Assembly: GCF_901472495.1 (NCBI RefSeq)
Contig: NZ_LR590469.1
Coordinates: 1,364,001-1,428,000 of the forward strand
DNA: 64,000 nucleotides
DNA from: Yersinia enterocolitica subsp. enterocolitica
GTDB lineage: Bacteria > Pseudomonadota > Gammaproteobacteria > Enterobacterales > Enterobacteriaceae
Reading direction: 5' to 3'
Of the stretch, positions 44,006 through 53,276 are shown piece after piece (position 1 is the stretch's first letter; each line of letters opens with the position of its first letter). A program made the position numbers and the translations under genes. The notes below the pieces were generated by a model. That model worked only from the letters and a program-made list of their open reading frames with translations. It ran no database searches and had not been told where the DNA came from.

Positions 44006-45376
44006 ATGGAATTATCCTCACTGACCGCCGTTTCCCCAATTGATGGACGCTACGGCGACAAAGTCAGCGCACTGCGCCCAATCTTTAGCGAATTTGGTTT
44101 GCTGAAATTCCGCGTGCAGGTCGAAGTACGTTGGCTGCAAAAACTGGCCGCCTGTACAGAAATCAAAGAAGTTCCGGCTTTTGATGCCAACGCAAACGCT
44201 TACCTTGATAAGATCGTGCAAGAATTCAATGAACAAGATGCACTGCGCATCAAAACCATTGAACGCACCACGAATCATGATGTAAAAGCGGTTGAATACT
44301 TTTTGAAAGAGAAAGTCGAAAGTGTTCCGGCATTACATGCCGTCTCTGAATTTATCCACTTTGCCTGTACTTCAGAAGATATCAATAACTTGTCGCACGC
44401 TTTAATGCTGCAAACGGCGCGCCAGGAGGTGATTTTGCCTGAATGGCGCAAGATTATTGACTCCATCAAAGCGCTGGCTCACCAGTATCGTGATTTGCCG
44501 CTGTTGTCCCGTACTCACGGCCAACCTGCAACACCTTCCACGATTGGTAAAGAGCTGGCGAACGTCGCATACCGGATGGAACGTCAATTCCGTCAACTGT
44601 CGCAAGTTGAAATTTTAGGCAAAATCAATGGTGCAGTAGGTAACTATAATGCTCACATGGTTGCTTATCCTGAAGTAGATTGGCATCAGTTTAGCGAAAG
44701 TTTCGTCACGTCACTGGGTATCAACTGGAACCCATACACCACGCAAATTGAACCGCATGATTATATTGCCGAACTGTTTGACTGCGTGGCACGTTTCAAT
44801 ACTATCTTGATCGATTTCGACCGCGATATCTGGGGTTACATTGCATTGAATCATTTCAAGCAAAAAACCATTGCTGGCGAAATTGGCTCAAGCACCATGC
44901 CACATAAAGTGAACCCAATTGATTTTGAAAACTCAGAGGGCAATCTGGGCCTGTCCAACGCGGTGCTGGGCCATTTAGCCAGCAAACTTCCTGTTTCGCG
45001 CTGGCAGCGTGACCTGACGGATTCCACCGTGTTACGTAACTTGGGTGTAGGCTTGGGTTATGCGTTGATTGCCTATCAAGCGACCATGAAAGGCATTAGC
45101 AAACTTGAAGTCAACGAAGCGCACCTGTTGGAAGAGCTGGATCACAACTGGGAAGTTTTGGCCGAGCCAATTCAAACAGTTATGCGCCGCTATGGTATTG
45201 AAAAGCCATACGAAAAATTGAAAGAATTGACCCGAGGGAAACGTGTCGATGCGGCGGGCATGCAAGCCTTTATCGACAGCCTCGCGCTGCCAGAAGCAGA
45301 AAAAACCCGCTTGAAAGCCATGACACCCGCCAATTACATTGGTCGTGCCACAACAATGGTCGATGAGTTGAAGTAA
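44006..45376 (+). CDS. purB: Adenylosuccinate lyase
   Basis: Acts twice in purine synthesis, splitting fumarate from SAICAR and from adenylosuccinate. 456 residues from the ATG at 44006 (AGGAG upstream). The frame opens earlier within the end of hflD, but MELSSLTAVSPIDGRYG is the family start. The fumarase/lyase signature GSSTMPHKVNP is at about residue 295, and the catalytic His is in SRTHGQPATPST. Confidence 0.97.
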   Translation: MELSSLTAVSPIDGRYGDKVSALRPIFSEFGLLKFRVQVEVRWLQKLAACTEIKEVPAFDANANAYLDKIVQEFNEQDALRIKTIERTTNHDVKAVEYFLKEKVESVPALHAVSEFIHFACTSEDINNLSHALMLQTARQEVILPEWRKIIDSIKALAHQYRDLPLLSRTHGQPATPSTIGKELANVAYRMERQFRQLSQVEILGKINGAVGNYNAHMVAYPEVDWHQFSESFVTSLGINWNPYTTQIEPHDYIAELFDCVARFNTILIDFDRDIWGYIALNHFKQKTIAGEIGSSTMPHKVNPIDFENSEGNLGLSNAVLGHLASKLPVSRWQRDLTDSTVLRNLGVGLGYALIAYQATMKGISKLEVNEAHLLEELDHNWEVLAEPIQTVMRRYGIEKPYEKLKELTRGKRVDAAGMQAFIDSLALPEAEKTRLKAMTPANYIGRATTMVDELK

Positions 45377-45393
45377 TACTTTAGTCTCAACAT

Positions 45394-45425
45394 CAGGTGG
45401 CAAATCAACGCCACCTGAATAATTT
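45394..45425 (+). terminator. purB terminator
   Basis: CAGGTGGC / GCCACCTG perfect stem, 8-nt loop, then AATAATTTCTT. Confidence 0.85.
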
Positions 45426-45448
45426 CTTATCCTTTCGCGTACTGCCCC

Positions 45449-45483
45449 TGTTTAGCCCCGGTTTAGTCACCGTCATTGATAAT
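45449..45483 (+). promoter_or_regulatory. PhoP box and -10 upstream of the beta-barrel gene and phoPQ
   Basis: TGTTTA-N5-GGTTTA (45449-45465) is a full match to the PhoP direct-repeat consensus. After 12 bp comes GATAAT (45478-45483). This is the exact geometry of PhoP-activated promoters. The predicted start lies about 40 nt upstream of the beta-barrel ATG. Confidence 0.88.
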
Positions 45484-45530
45484 ACTGTTGATGTCAAAAG
45501 GACTTTACACTTGCTGGAGCTAATATCACT

Positions 45531-46154
45531 ATGTTGAAGCAAACACTTCTTTCTCTCGCCCTAATGGGAACCTGCACTGTCGCTATGGCAGCGGATTACA
45601 CTTATGTAGCCGGTGGCCTGCAATATGGCTCAATCAGTAACAATGAGCGTTTCGATAAAGAATTCAATCAAAGTCAGTACAGTCATATCGGTAACCGCGA
45701 TATGGGCGGTATCTACTTCAATGGTGGCTATGGTTTTGATAACGGCCTGTTTATTGATGGTCGTATAAGCAGCATCGCCAATAATGACCGCGGCCTTGCC
45801 GAAGCAGTCCTCGGGCTGGGTTACCATTTTGCCTTCTCACCCAATATTGATTTCTATACCTTGGTGGGCGGCAGCCGCCATGCAATGGTCTTTGATGCCA
45901 GCAAAGACGGCAAAAAAACCAATACTTACAATAGCGCCACAGGCGAAATTGGTATCAAAAGTAAGTTATCACAGGATATCGGTCTGGATGTTGCCTACCG
46001 TTTGGCAAACTATGATAGTCGTGCATACCACGAAGCACGTATAACAACTGACTATGCTCTGACACAAAGCCTCTCTGCAGAAGTAGGTTATACCTACCAT
46101 AACTGGAAAGTCAGTGATCAAGCGATGCAGGCAGGTTTACGTTACACTTTCTAA
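45531..46154 (+). CDS. Outer-membrane beta-barrel protein upstream of phoP
   Basis: A 207-residue protein with a signal peptide (cleavage after TVAMAA, about residue 20). The mature part is a series of alternating amphipathic strands (YTYVAGGLQYGSI, GGIYFNGGYGF, GLFIDGRISS, AEAVLGLGYHF) ending in the outer-membrane assembly signal GLRYTF. I count eight or so strands, as in OmpX/OmpW-size porin-like proteins. It has no named homologue that I recognise. In E. coli purB is directly followed by phoP; this gene is an addition. Its PhoP box suggests that it is PhoP-activated. Confidence 0.8.
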   Translation: MLKQTLLSLALMGTCTVAMAADYTYVAGGLQYGSISNNERFDKEFNQSQYSHIGNRDMGGIYFNGGYGFDNGLFIDGRISSIANNDRGLAEAVLGLGYHFAFSPNIDFYTLVGGSRHAMVFDASKDGKKTNTYNSATGEIGIKSKLSQDIGLDVAYRLANYDSRAYHEARITTDYALTQSLSAEVGYTYHNWKVSDQAMQAGLRYTF

Positions 46155-46178
46155 GTCACTGTTCTCATTTTTACTTGT

Positions 46179-46199
46179 CGGGTAATATTAGATTACCCG
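46179..46199 (+). terminator. Hairpin between the beta-barrel gene and phoP
   Basis: CGGGTAAT / ATTACCCG stem with a short loop in the 71-bp gap. With only short T-rich sequence after it, it may be an attenuator letting part of the transcript reach phoPQ. Confidence 0.6.
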
Positions 46200-46225
46200 G
46201 TTAATGTCTTATCGAGGAATGTAGT

Positions 46226-46897
46226 ATGCGGGTTTTAGTTGTCGAAGATAATGCTTTGTTGCGTCACCATCTTACGGTACAAATGCGTGAAATGGGCCAT
46301 CAGGTTGATGCAGCAGAAGATGCCAAAGAGGCAGACTATTTCTTGCAGGAACATGCCCCAGATATCGCCATTATTGATCTTGGTTTACCGGGCGAGGATG
46401 GCTTAAGCCTTATCCGTCGTTGGCGTAGTCATCAGACAAACCTGCCAATTCTGGTGCTCACTGCGAGGGAAAGTTGGCAAGATAAGGTTGCGGTACTGGA
46501 AGCCGGTGCTGATGATTATGTCACCAAACCTTTTCATCTTGAAGAAGTCATAGCGCGAATTCAGGCATTGATGCGACGCAATATCGGCCTCGCATCCCAA
46601 ATTATTGAATTTCCCCCATTTCAAATTGATCTCTCTCGCAGAGAGTTGTGTGTCAATCAGCAACAGATTAAACTGACCGCTTTCGAATACACTATCATTG
46701 AAACCCTTATTCGTAATGCAGGAAAAGTAGTCAGCAAAGATACATTAATGCTGCAACTCTACCCTGATGCAGAATTACGTGAGAGCCATACTATCGACGT
46801 ATTAATGGGTCGTTTACGTAAAAAGCTGCTGGCAGAACATGAAGGTGAAGTGATTACAACTATCCGTGGTCAGGGATACCGTTTTGACGCTAACTAG
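46226..46897 (+). CDS. phoP: Response regulator PhoP
   Basis: A 223-residue OmpR-class regulator of the Mg2+/acid/antimicrobial-peptide response. The receiver has phospho-acceptor Asp51 (IIDLGLPG), the switch Thr in VLTARES and Lys in YVTKPFH; the winged-helix domain follows (about 125-222, TIDVLMGRLRKKL and GQGYRF). It activates pagP, mgrB and itself in enterobacteria. phoQ starts 5 bp after its stop. Confidence 0.98.
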   Translation: MRVLVVEDNALLRHHLTVQMREMGHQVDAAEDAKEADYFLQEHAPDIAIIDLGLPGEDGLSLIRRWRSHQTNLPILVLTARESWQDKVAVLEAGADDYVTKPFHLEEVIARIQALMRRNIGLASQIIEFPPFQIDLSRRELCVNQQQIKLTAFEYTIIETLIRNAGKVVSKDTLMLQLYPDAELRESHTIDVLMGRLRKKLLAEHEGEVITTIRGQGYRFDAN

Positions 46898-46902
46898 AAA
46901 TC

Positions 46903-48357
46903 ATGTTCAGGACAAATAGCAAGCCTTTCTCTCTTCGTGCTCGTTTTCTTATGGCGACAGCAGGTGTCATCTTAGCGCTGTCGTTATCATATGGTATGGT
47001 CGCCGTCGTCGGTTATATTGTCAGCTTTGATAAAAATACCTTCAGTGCCCATCGCGGTGAAAGTAATTTATTCTTCAGCTTGGCCCAATGGCATGACAAT
47101 AAGTTGAGCATATCGGTGCCGCCAGAACTTGAGCTGAATATCCCGACGCTGGTTCTGATTTACGATAAAGATGGCAATATACTGTGGCGCCAACGGCATG
47201 TGCCCGAACTTGAATCTCATATCGAAAAAAGCTGGCTACAAAAACCGGGATTCTATGAGCTGGATACCGGAACACATATAAGTAGCATGATGTTGGGTGA
47301 TAACCCGAAAGCGCAAGACCAGCTAAAAAAATATGACGATACGGATAACAGTGCTCTGACTCACTCTGTATCCGTCAATACTTACCCCGCCACATCCCGC
47401 TTACCACAGCTCACGATCGTAGTTGTAGATACCATCCCACAGGAATTGCAGCGTTCTGATTTGGTTTGGAATTGGTTTAGTTATGTCTTACTGGCGAATT
47501 TGCTGTTAGTTGTTCCCTTGCTTTGGCTCGCCGCCTATTGGAGCCTGAGGCCCATCAAAGCACTGGTCAGTCAGATAAGTCAGCTAGAAAAAGGTGAACG
47601 CGATCAGTTAGATGAAAATCCACCTCGAGAATTGCAGAGCTTAGTGCGCAATCTCAATATCTTACTTACCAATGAACGTCAGCGTTATACCAAATACCGC
47701 ACGACACTTTCCGACCTGACTCATAGCCTCAAAACCCCACTAGCGGTATTGCAAACGACGCTGCGTTCTTTACGCACCGGTAAGCAAACGACTATCGAGG
47801 AAGTCGAGCCTATCATGCTAGAACAGATCAGCCGCATCTCTCAGCAAATCGGTTATTACCTGCACCGTGCCAGTATGCGTTCCGAGCATAATGTATTGAT
47901 TCGCGAGATCCACTCAGTTCCTGCTCTACTCGATAGCTTGTGCAGCGCATTAAATAAAGTTTATCAGCGCAAAGGCGTTGTGCTGACGTTGGATATTTCG
48001 CCTGAGGTGACTTTCCTTGGGGAGCGAAATGACTTTATGGAGGTCATGGGTAATGTTCTGGAAAATGCCTGTAAATACTGTTTGGAGTTCGTCGAAATAA
48101 CTGCCCTGCACTCGGAAAAACAGCTCACTATTGTCGTTGACGACGATGGGCCGGGTATTCCAGAAAGCAAACGACAGTTGATTTTCCAGCGTGGGCAGCG
48201 AGTCGATACTTTACGCCCTGGACAAGGGCTGGGATTGTCCGTTGCTGCCGAGATTATTGAGCAGTATCAAGGCAAGATAACCATTACTGAAAGCCCCTTG
48301 GGTGGAGCAAGAATGATGGTAACTTTTGGCCAGCAGCATGATTATCACGCTGATTAA
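46903..48357 (+). CDS. phoQ: Sensor kinase PhoQ
   Basis: A 484-residue inner-membrane histidine kinase sensing low Mg2+, acid pH and cationic peptides. Two membrane helices (about 15-40 and 190-215) enclose the PDC-like sensor; HAMP and the dimerisation domain follow with His274 in DLTHSLKTPLAVL; the ATPase has N, G1 (DDDGPGIP) and G2 (GQGLGLSVA) boxes. MgrB, encoded at 11.7 kb, is its expected inhibitor. Confidence 0.98.
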   Translation: MFRTNSKPFSLRARFLMATAGVILALSLSYGMVAVVGYIVSFDKNTFSAHRGESNLFFSLAQWHDNKLSISVPPELELNIPTLVLIYDKDGNILWRQRHVPELESHIEKSWLQKPGFYELDTGTHISSMMLGDNPKAQDQLKKYDDTDNSALTHSVSVNTYPATSRLPQLTIVVVDTIPQELQRSDLVWNWFSYVLLANLLLVVPLLWLAAYWSLRPIKALVSQISQLEKGERDQLDENPPRELQSLVRNLNILLTNERQRYTKYRTTLSDLTHSLKTPLAVLQTTLRSLRTGKQTTIEEVEPIMLEQISRISQQIGYYLHRASMRSEHNVLIREIHSVPALLDSLCSALNKVYQRKGVVLTLDISPEVTFLGERNDFMEVMGNVLENACKYCLEFVEITALHSEKQLTIVVDDDGPGIPESKRQLIFQRGQRVDTLRPGQGLGLSVAAEIIEQYQGKITITESPLGGARMMVTFGQQHDYHAD

Positions 48358-48441
48358 TAAAATTTACCTGCCAATATCTAATACTCATAGCTGGCATCCG
48401 TTATAATCACCAGCAAGTTCACCCCCTATCCTGGAATAAAC

Positions 48442-49563
48442 ATGGATTACCAACTCAGTCTCGATTGGCCTGATTTCCTGCAACGCTATTGGCAGAAACG
48501 CCCCGTCATCCTCAAACGTGGCTTTAAAAACTTTATCGATCCGCTCTCACCAGATGAACTCGCTGGTTTAGCTATGGAAAATGAAGTCGATAGCCGTTTG
48601 GTGAGCCATGAAGATGGCCGCTGGCAAGTCGCCCATGGCCCCTTTGAAAGTTTTGATCATTTAGGTGAGACTAATTGGTCGCTGCTAGTGCAAGCCGTTG
48701 ACCATTGGCATGAACCTGCGGCTGCATTAATGCGCCCATTCCGCCCGCTTTCTGACTGGCGTATGGATGACTTAATGGTCTCTTTCTCCGTTCCGGGTGG
48801 CGGTGTCGGCCCGCATTTTGACCAGTATGATGTTTTTATTATTCAGGGCACGGGGCGTCGTCGCTGGCGGGTCGGTGAGAAAACGGAAATGAAACAGCAT
48901 TGTCCTCACCCTGACCTGCTGCAAGTTGGGCCTTTCGACGCCATTATTGATGAAGAAATGGAGCCTGGCGATATCCTTTATATCCCGCCGGGATTCCCTC
49001 ATGAAGGCTATGCGTTGGAAAATGCCTTGAATTATTCAGTCGGTTTCCGTGCACCTAATGGCCGCGAACTGGTAAGTGGCTTTGCCGACTATGTGCTGGC
49101 TCGCGAGTTGGGTAGTTATCGCTACAGCGATCCAGATTTGCAATTACGCGAACATCCGGCGGAAGTGTTGCCACAAGAAGTCGATAAACTTCGTGCAATG
49201 ATGCTCGATTTAGTTCAGCAACCAGGGGATTTCCAAAACTGGTTTGGTGAGTTTATTTCCCAATCGCGCCATGAACTGGATATCGCGCCACCAGAGCCGC
49301 CTTATCAGGCGGGTGATGTCTATGAGTTATTGCAACAAGGTGAGGAATTACAACGTCTTACTGGGTTGCGTGTTCTACGTATTGGTGATCAATGCTTTGC
49401 TAATGGTGAGTTGATTAATACACCACACAGACAAGCCGCCGATGCCTTATGCCAACACTTTAGCGTGGATGCGCACAAGTTGGGTGATGCGCTGGAAGAC
49501 CCGTCCTTCCTGGCAATGCTCACCGCGTTGGTAAACAACGGCTATTGGTATTTTAACGACTGA
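48442..49563 (+). CDS. roxA: 50S ribosomal protein L16 arginine hydroxylase RoxA
   Basis: A JmjC-type Fe(II)/2-oxoglutarate oxygenase (YcfD) that hydroxylates Arg81 of ribosomal protein L16. The metal triad is visible: His125 and Asp127 (GPHFDQYDV) and His187 (FPHEGYAL), the same positions as in E. coli. 373 residues; the C-terminal dimerisation and winged-helix regions are complete. It lies downstream of phoPQ, as in E. coli. Confidence 0.95.
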   Translation: MDYQLSLDWPDFLQRYWQKRPVILKRGFKNFIDPLSPDELAGLAMENEVDSRLVSHEDGRWQVAHGPFESFDHLGETNWSLLVQAVDHWHEPAAALMRPFRPLSDWRMDDLMVSFSVPGGGVGPHFDQYDVFIIQGTGRRRWRVGEKTEMKQHCPHPDLLQVGPFDAIIDEEMEPGDILYIPPGFPHEGYALENALNYSVGFRAPNGRELVSGFADYVLARELGSYRYSDPDLQLREHPAEVLPQEVDKLRAMMLDLVQQPGDFQNWFGEFISQSRHELDIAPPEPPYQAGDVYELLQQGEELQRLTGLRVLRIGDQCFANGELINTPHRQAADALCQHFSVDAHKLGDALEDPSFLAMLTALVNNGYWYFND

Positions 49564-49585
49564 TATTTCGAGCTTATTCCGCAAA

Positions 49586-49608
49586 AATGCCCCGGTAAAC
49601 GGGGCATT
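49586..49608 (+). terminator. roxA terminator
   Basis: AATGCCCC / GGGGCATT perfect stem, 7-nt loop; the 131-bp repeat starts immediately at its end. Confidence 0.8.
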
Positions 49609-49739
49609 CAGACTGCTGACAAAGCCAAATAAAGGGGAAACGTGCCGCTGGGGTCGTAGCGACGTAAGTCGCCGGAGCGCCCCCAGGTACGGCCAACCCT
49701 TCACTCACTGTGTTATAAATAGCTTTGCCATTAATTTCA
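49609..49739. repeat. 131-bp dispersed repeat (copy B)
   Basis: Starts CAGACTGCTGACAAAG and contains GGGGTCGTAGCGACGTAAGT with an inner GCGAC/GTCGC stem, as in copies A and C. It fills the space between roxA and pepT. Confidence 0.85.
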
Positions 49740-49762
49740 ACGTTTTTGGGTGATTAATAAGC

Positions 49763-50998
49763 TTATGACTCTTTAGCGCGTTTCGCCGTCAATTCAGCAA
49801 TTCGCATAATAACCGCTACCGCTTTCTCCATCCCTTCCAGCGTTATAAACTCATGTTTACCATGATAATTATAGCCGCCCGTGAAAATATTTGGGCAAGG
49901 TAAACCAAGGAAAGATAGCTGCGCACCGTCAGTGCCACCACGTATCGGCTTCATGATGGGGGTAATATCACAATCATGCATTGCTTGCTGAGCTATCTCG
50001 ATGATATGTGGGTGTTTAATAATATGCTCTCGCATATTGTAATAGCTATCATCTATAACGATTTCAATATAGCAATCACGGTGTAAACCTTTGCCTACCC
50101 GTTTAGCGATATCCACCATATTTTTCTTGCGTGCTTCAAAACCATCGCGATTAAAGTCTCGCACGATATAGTGCATTTCTGCCCGTTCGACCGTGCCTTT
50201 AATACTTTGCAAATGATAGAAACCGTCATAACCATCAGTACTTTCAGGGGTTTCATCGGTGGGTAATTCCTGATGGAAGCGGGTTGCCAGTGATAGCGCA
50301 TTGACCATCACCCCTTTGGCACTTCCGGGATGCACATTATTACCGACAATCTTTATAGTCACCGATGCGGCATTGAAGTTCTCAAATTCCAACTCACCAA
50401 CACCGCCGCCATCCACGGTATAGGCCCACTGGGCATTAAATTCTGCCACGTTAAAGAAGCGCGCACCTTTCCCTACTTCTTCATCAGGTGTGAAAGCGAT
50501 ACGAATATCACCATGCGGGATATTGCTGTGCTTTAAGCGCACCATAGCAGTAATAATTTCCGCAATACCCGCTTTATCATCCGCACCCAATAAGGTTTTG
50601 CCATCAGTGGTAATCAAGGTATGCCCAAGCAATTGATGCAAGACGGGGAACATGACCGGCGATAAAACCTCGTCGCCCATCCCCAAAGCAATATCACCAC
50701 CACGGTAGTTTTCTACAATCTGCGGATTAACATTTTTACCCGAGAAATCAGGTGAAGTATCAAGATGGGCAATAAAACCAATGGTAGGGACCAGCCAGGA
50801 GACATTGGCAGGCAAGGTTGCCATCACACAGCCGTGCTCACTCAAACTCACCTGAGAAAACCCCAGCGTCTGCAACTCATGTTGTAACGCCAGAGCCAGC
50901 TTGCGCTGCCCTTCAGTGCTCGGCACGGATTTTACATTGGCTTTTGCTTGTGTATCAAAAGAAACATAGTTGAAAAAGCGGTCGAGTAATTTGTCCAT
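49763..50998 (-). CDS. pepT: Peptidase T (aminotripeptidase)
   Basis: Zinc M20-family exopeptidase that removes the N-terminal residue of tripeptides. 411 residues from the ATG at 50998 (GAGGGTGGG upstream). Metal and catalytic residues are in GFIAHLDTSPD, LLGADDKAGIAEI and FTPDEEVGKG. Complete at the C terminus (YNYHGKHEFITLEGM). In E. coli it also lies beside the phoPQ-roxA region, and is FNR-induced there; no clear FNR site was found here. Confidence 0.96.
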   Translation of the reverse strand: MDKLLDRFFNYVSFDTQAKANVKSVPSTEGQRKLALALQHELQTLGFSQVSLSEHGCVMATLPANVSWLVPTIGFIAHLDTSPDFSGKNVNPQIVENYRGGDIALGMGDEVLSPVMFPVLHQLLGHTLITTDGKTLLGADDKAGIAEIITAMVRLKHSNIPHGDIRIAFTPDEEVGKGARFFNVAEFNAQWAYTVDGGGVGELEFENFNAASVTIKIVGNNVHPGSAKGVMVNALSLATRFHQELPTDETPESTDGYDGFYHLQSIKGTVERAEMHYIVRDFNRDGFEARKKNMVDIAKRVGKGLHRDCYIEIVIDDSYYNMREHIIKHPHIIEIAQQAMHDCDITPIMKPIRGGTDGAQLSFLGLPCPNIFTGGYNYHGKHEFITLEGMEKAVAVIMRIAELTAKRAKES

Positions 50999-51129
50999 GG
51001 GCCCACCCTCATAATAGTGCATATCATTATGGGGAAGTGATCACCATCAAATATTGCGTCAGGTCAGTTTTAGACAAACTTAAGCCAGAATAAAAAAGCA
51101 ATATAGACACAACACCGAGTGTTTGAATG

Positions 51130-51302
51130 AATGATTAAGTGCCGCTAACAACGCTGCGGCACCCATTAAGCAGGGTATTACCCAAGTAATTGGAGTTGCA
51201 GCCAGGCAGCCAACGAGCAAATCCCGATGAGCTGACTCAAGTCAGTGATTCGGGTGAGTGAGAGCCGCTAACAACGCTGCGGCTCTCAATTAAGCAGGGT
51301 AA
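51130..51302. repeat. ERIC-variant element with repeated hairpin tails
   Basis: The ERIC-like core (51181-51260: ATCCCGATGAGCTGACTCA and so on) is flanked on both sides by GCCGCTAACAACGCTGCGGC hairpins and TTAAGCAGGGTA (51142-51178 and 51264-51301). The right hairpin (GAGAGCCGC / GCGGCTCTC) abuts the cobB stop codon and could serve as its terminator. Confidence 0.8.
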
Positions 51303-52139
51303 TTAGTCGCCTTCGCGATTCTCGCCCCGGGTGGTTAAAAATTCGCGCACATATTCTGGAACCACTTTACTGGCTAAACCGTAGTGTTTTTCATCAAACT
51401 GGCTCTCGACCTGGCTAGGCTCGAGATTCAACTCGACAGTATGAGCACCATGCAAGCTCGACTCATGGACAAACCCGGCGGCAGGATAGACATGGCCGGA
51501 GGTACCAATTGAAATAAAGAAATCAGCCTCAGCCAGCGCCTGATAGATTTCATCCATGCCCATTGGCATCTCACCAAACCACACGATATGTGGGCGCAGT
51601 GGCGATGGGAATTGGCAACAATGGCAGCGCTCATCTGCACTGAGATCACCCGGCCAATCCAGTACCTGGCCTGACTGGGTGCAGCGCACTTTCAATAACT
51701 CGCCATGCATATGAATAACGCGCTTACTACCCGCTCTCTCATGCAAATTATCTATATTCTGAGTTACCAGTACGAAATTATCACCCAGCACTGCTTCCAA
51801 ATCAGCTAATGCAAAATGGGCAGCATTTGGCGCAATATCAGGCTGCTGTAACTGGCGGCGGCGTGCATTATAAAAAGCCTGAACCAGTTCAGGGTCACGA
51901 CGATACCCTTCAGGGGTGGCAACATCTTCCACCTGATGCTCTTCCCACAAACCATCTGCCGCACGGAAAGTACGAATACCAGATTCGGCCGAAATGCCGG
52001 CCCCCGTCAGAACCACCACAAACGGCTTCTTCATTTCGGATGTTGCAGCACTGTCTCGATGAAAAATACGGGAGCGAAAACGTTGATGGCGCAAGTGCTT
52101 ATTCTTGCGAAACCGACACAACCGATGGCGAATGCGCAT
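51303..52139 (-). CDS. cobB: NAD-dependent protein deacylase (sirtuin) CobB
   Basis: Sirtuin that removes acetyl and succinyl groups from lysines. 278 residues: Rossmann motif LTGAGISAESGIRTFR, TQNIDNLHERAG, catalytic His in VIHMHGELL, and the zinc Cys cluster (CTQSG, CHCCQFP). The N-terminal 35 residues are Arg-rich (RFRKNKHLRHQRF) as in the long E. coli isoform; an internal Met at residue 36 would give a short form. Confidence 0.95.
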   Translation of the reverse strand: MRIRHRLCRFRKNKHLRHQRFRSRIFHRDSAATSEMKKPFVVVLTGAGISAESGIRTFRAADGLWEEHQVEDVATPEGYRRDPELVQAFYNARRRQLQQPDIAPNAAHFALADLEAVLGDNFVLVTQNIDNLHERAGSKRVIHMHGELLKVRCTQSGQVLDWPGDLSADERCHCCQFPSPLRPHIVWFGEMPMGMDEIYQALAEADFFISIGTSGHVYPAAGFVHESSLHGAHTVELNLEPSQVESQFDEKHYGLASKVVPEYVREFLTTRGENREGD

Positions 52140-52167
52140 AACCTTTTGCCTCTATTTTAGGTATTGT

Positions 52168-52293
52168 TATACCCGTCATACTTCAAGCTTCATGTGCGTT
52201 GGCTGCTCTCTCTCACCCGAATCATTGACCGGCGTCAACTCATCGGGATTCATTCGCTTGCCGCCTTCCTGCAACTTGAATTATTTAGGGTAT
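52168..52293. repeat. Full-length ERIC element
   Basis: About 126 bp running TATACCCGTCATACTTCAAG to TTATTTAGGGTA, close to the Yersinia ERIC consensus and complete. Between nagK and cobB, in the cobB leader. Confidence 0.93.
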
Positions 52294-52299
52294 TGGGTA

Positions 52300-53211
52300 T
52301 TACTTAGACAAATGCAGGAACGCCGCCCCACGAACACCGCCCGCATCACCATAACGCGCTTTTTCAATGCGCGGCAATCGGGCTACTCGCAATAAATGCT
52401 GTGGTAGCCGTTTCGGCAGTTCTTGATAGATATGCTCGAAATTAGATAATCCACCACCGATTACAACCAGATGGGGATCCAGCATAGTCAATAAATTACC
52501 TAAGCAAACCGCCAGTACATCCATAAAGCGCTCAACATGAGCTACAGCTTTGGATTCACCGACGTTATAGTTTGCAATAATTTCAGTTGCAGGCAAAGAT
52601 TGCTGGTTGAAATGTTTGTACATCCATTCAAAACCACGTCCTGAAATATAATTCTCAATACAACCATTATGGCCGCAACCACAGGATACTCGTGGAATAT
52701 CTGCGCCCAGAATATCCAGCGCATCTACTGGCAAACGAAAATGACCAAATTCACCAGTAATATGATTTCGTCCACTGACAATATTGCCGTTCACAATTAG
52801 CCCGCCACCGACGCCAGTACCAAGAATCAGCCCTAATACTGTTGGATAGCGGCGAAACTCAGGATCCCAGGCTTCCGACAATGCAAAGCAGTTAGCATCA
52901 TTATCGATTCGAACTTCGCGCCCAATTAACCCGGAAAGGTCACCTTGCAAAGATTGCCCCATTGCCGCTGGCACATTCGCCGTGAATACCGTACCATCAT
53001 CGGCATTGGGCAAGCCGGGAATGCCGATACCCACACTGCCTTTACTACCACAAAACTCATCGGCTTCCCGTGTCAGGTCATGTAATGTTTGCAGTAATAG
53101 CGAGTAGTCTTCGCGCGGTGTAGGGACGCGCTTATGCCAGATTCGTTGCAGGTTAGCATCAAAAACGCCTAACTCAATTTTGGTGCCGCCCATATCAAAA
53201 CCGTAATACAT
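52300..53211 (-). CDS. nagK: N-acetylglucosamine kinase NagK
   Basis: ROK-family kinase that phosphorylates GlcNAc recovered from cell-wall turnover. 303 residues: phosphate motif YYGFDMGGTKIELGVFD, catalytic Asp in DNDANCFALSEAW, zinc cluster with CGCGHNGCIE and upstream His. Same order as E. coli (cobB-nagK-lolE), with an ERIC element between nagK and cobB. Confidence 0.95.
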   Translation of the reverse strand: MYYGFDMGGTKIELGVFDANLQRIWHKRVPTPREDYSLLLQTLHDLTREADEFCGSKGSVGIGIPGLPNADDGTVFTANVPAAMGQSLQGDLSGLIGREVRIDNDANCFALSEAWDPEFRRYPTVLGLILGTGVGGGLIVNGNIVSGRNHITGEFGHFRLPVDALDILGADIPRVSCGCGHNGCIENYISGRGFEWMYKHFNQQSLPATEIIANYNVGESKAVAHVERFMDVLAVCLGNLLTMLDPHLVVIGGGLSNFEHIYQELPKRLPQHLLRVARLPRIEKARYGDAGGVRGAAFLHLSK

Positions 53212-53276
53212 AAGCTTGCCCCTTACCCATTATTGTCCAGAAGAATTATTATTAGTTTGACTTATTTTTAGATTTT

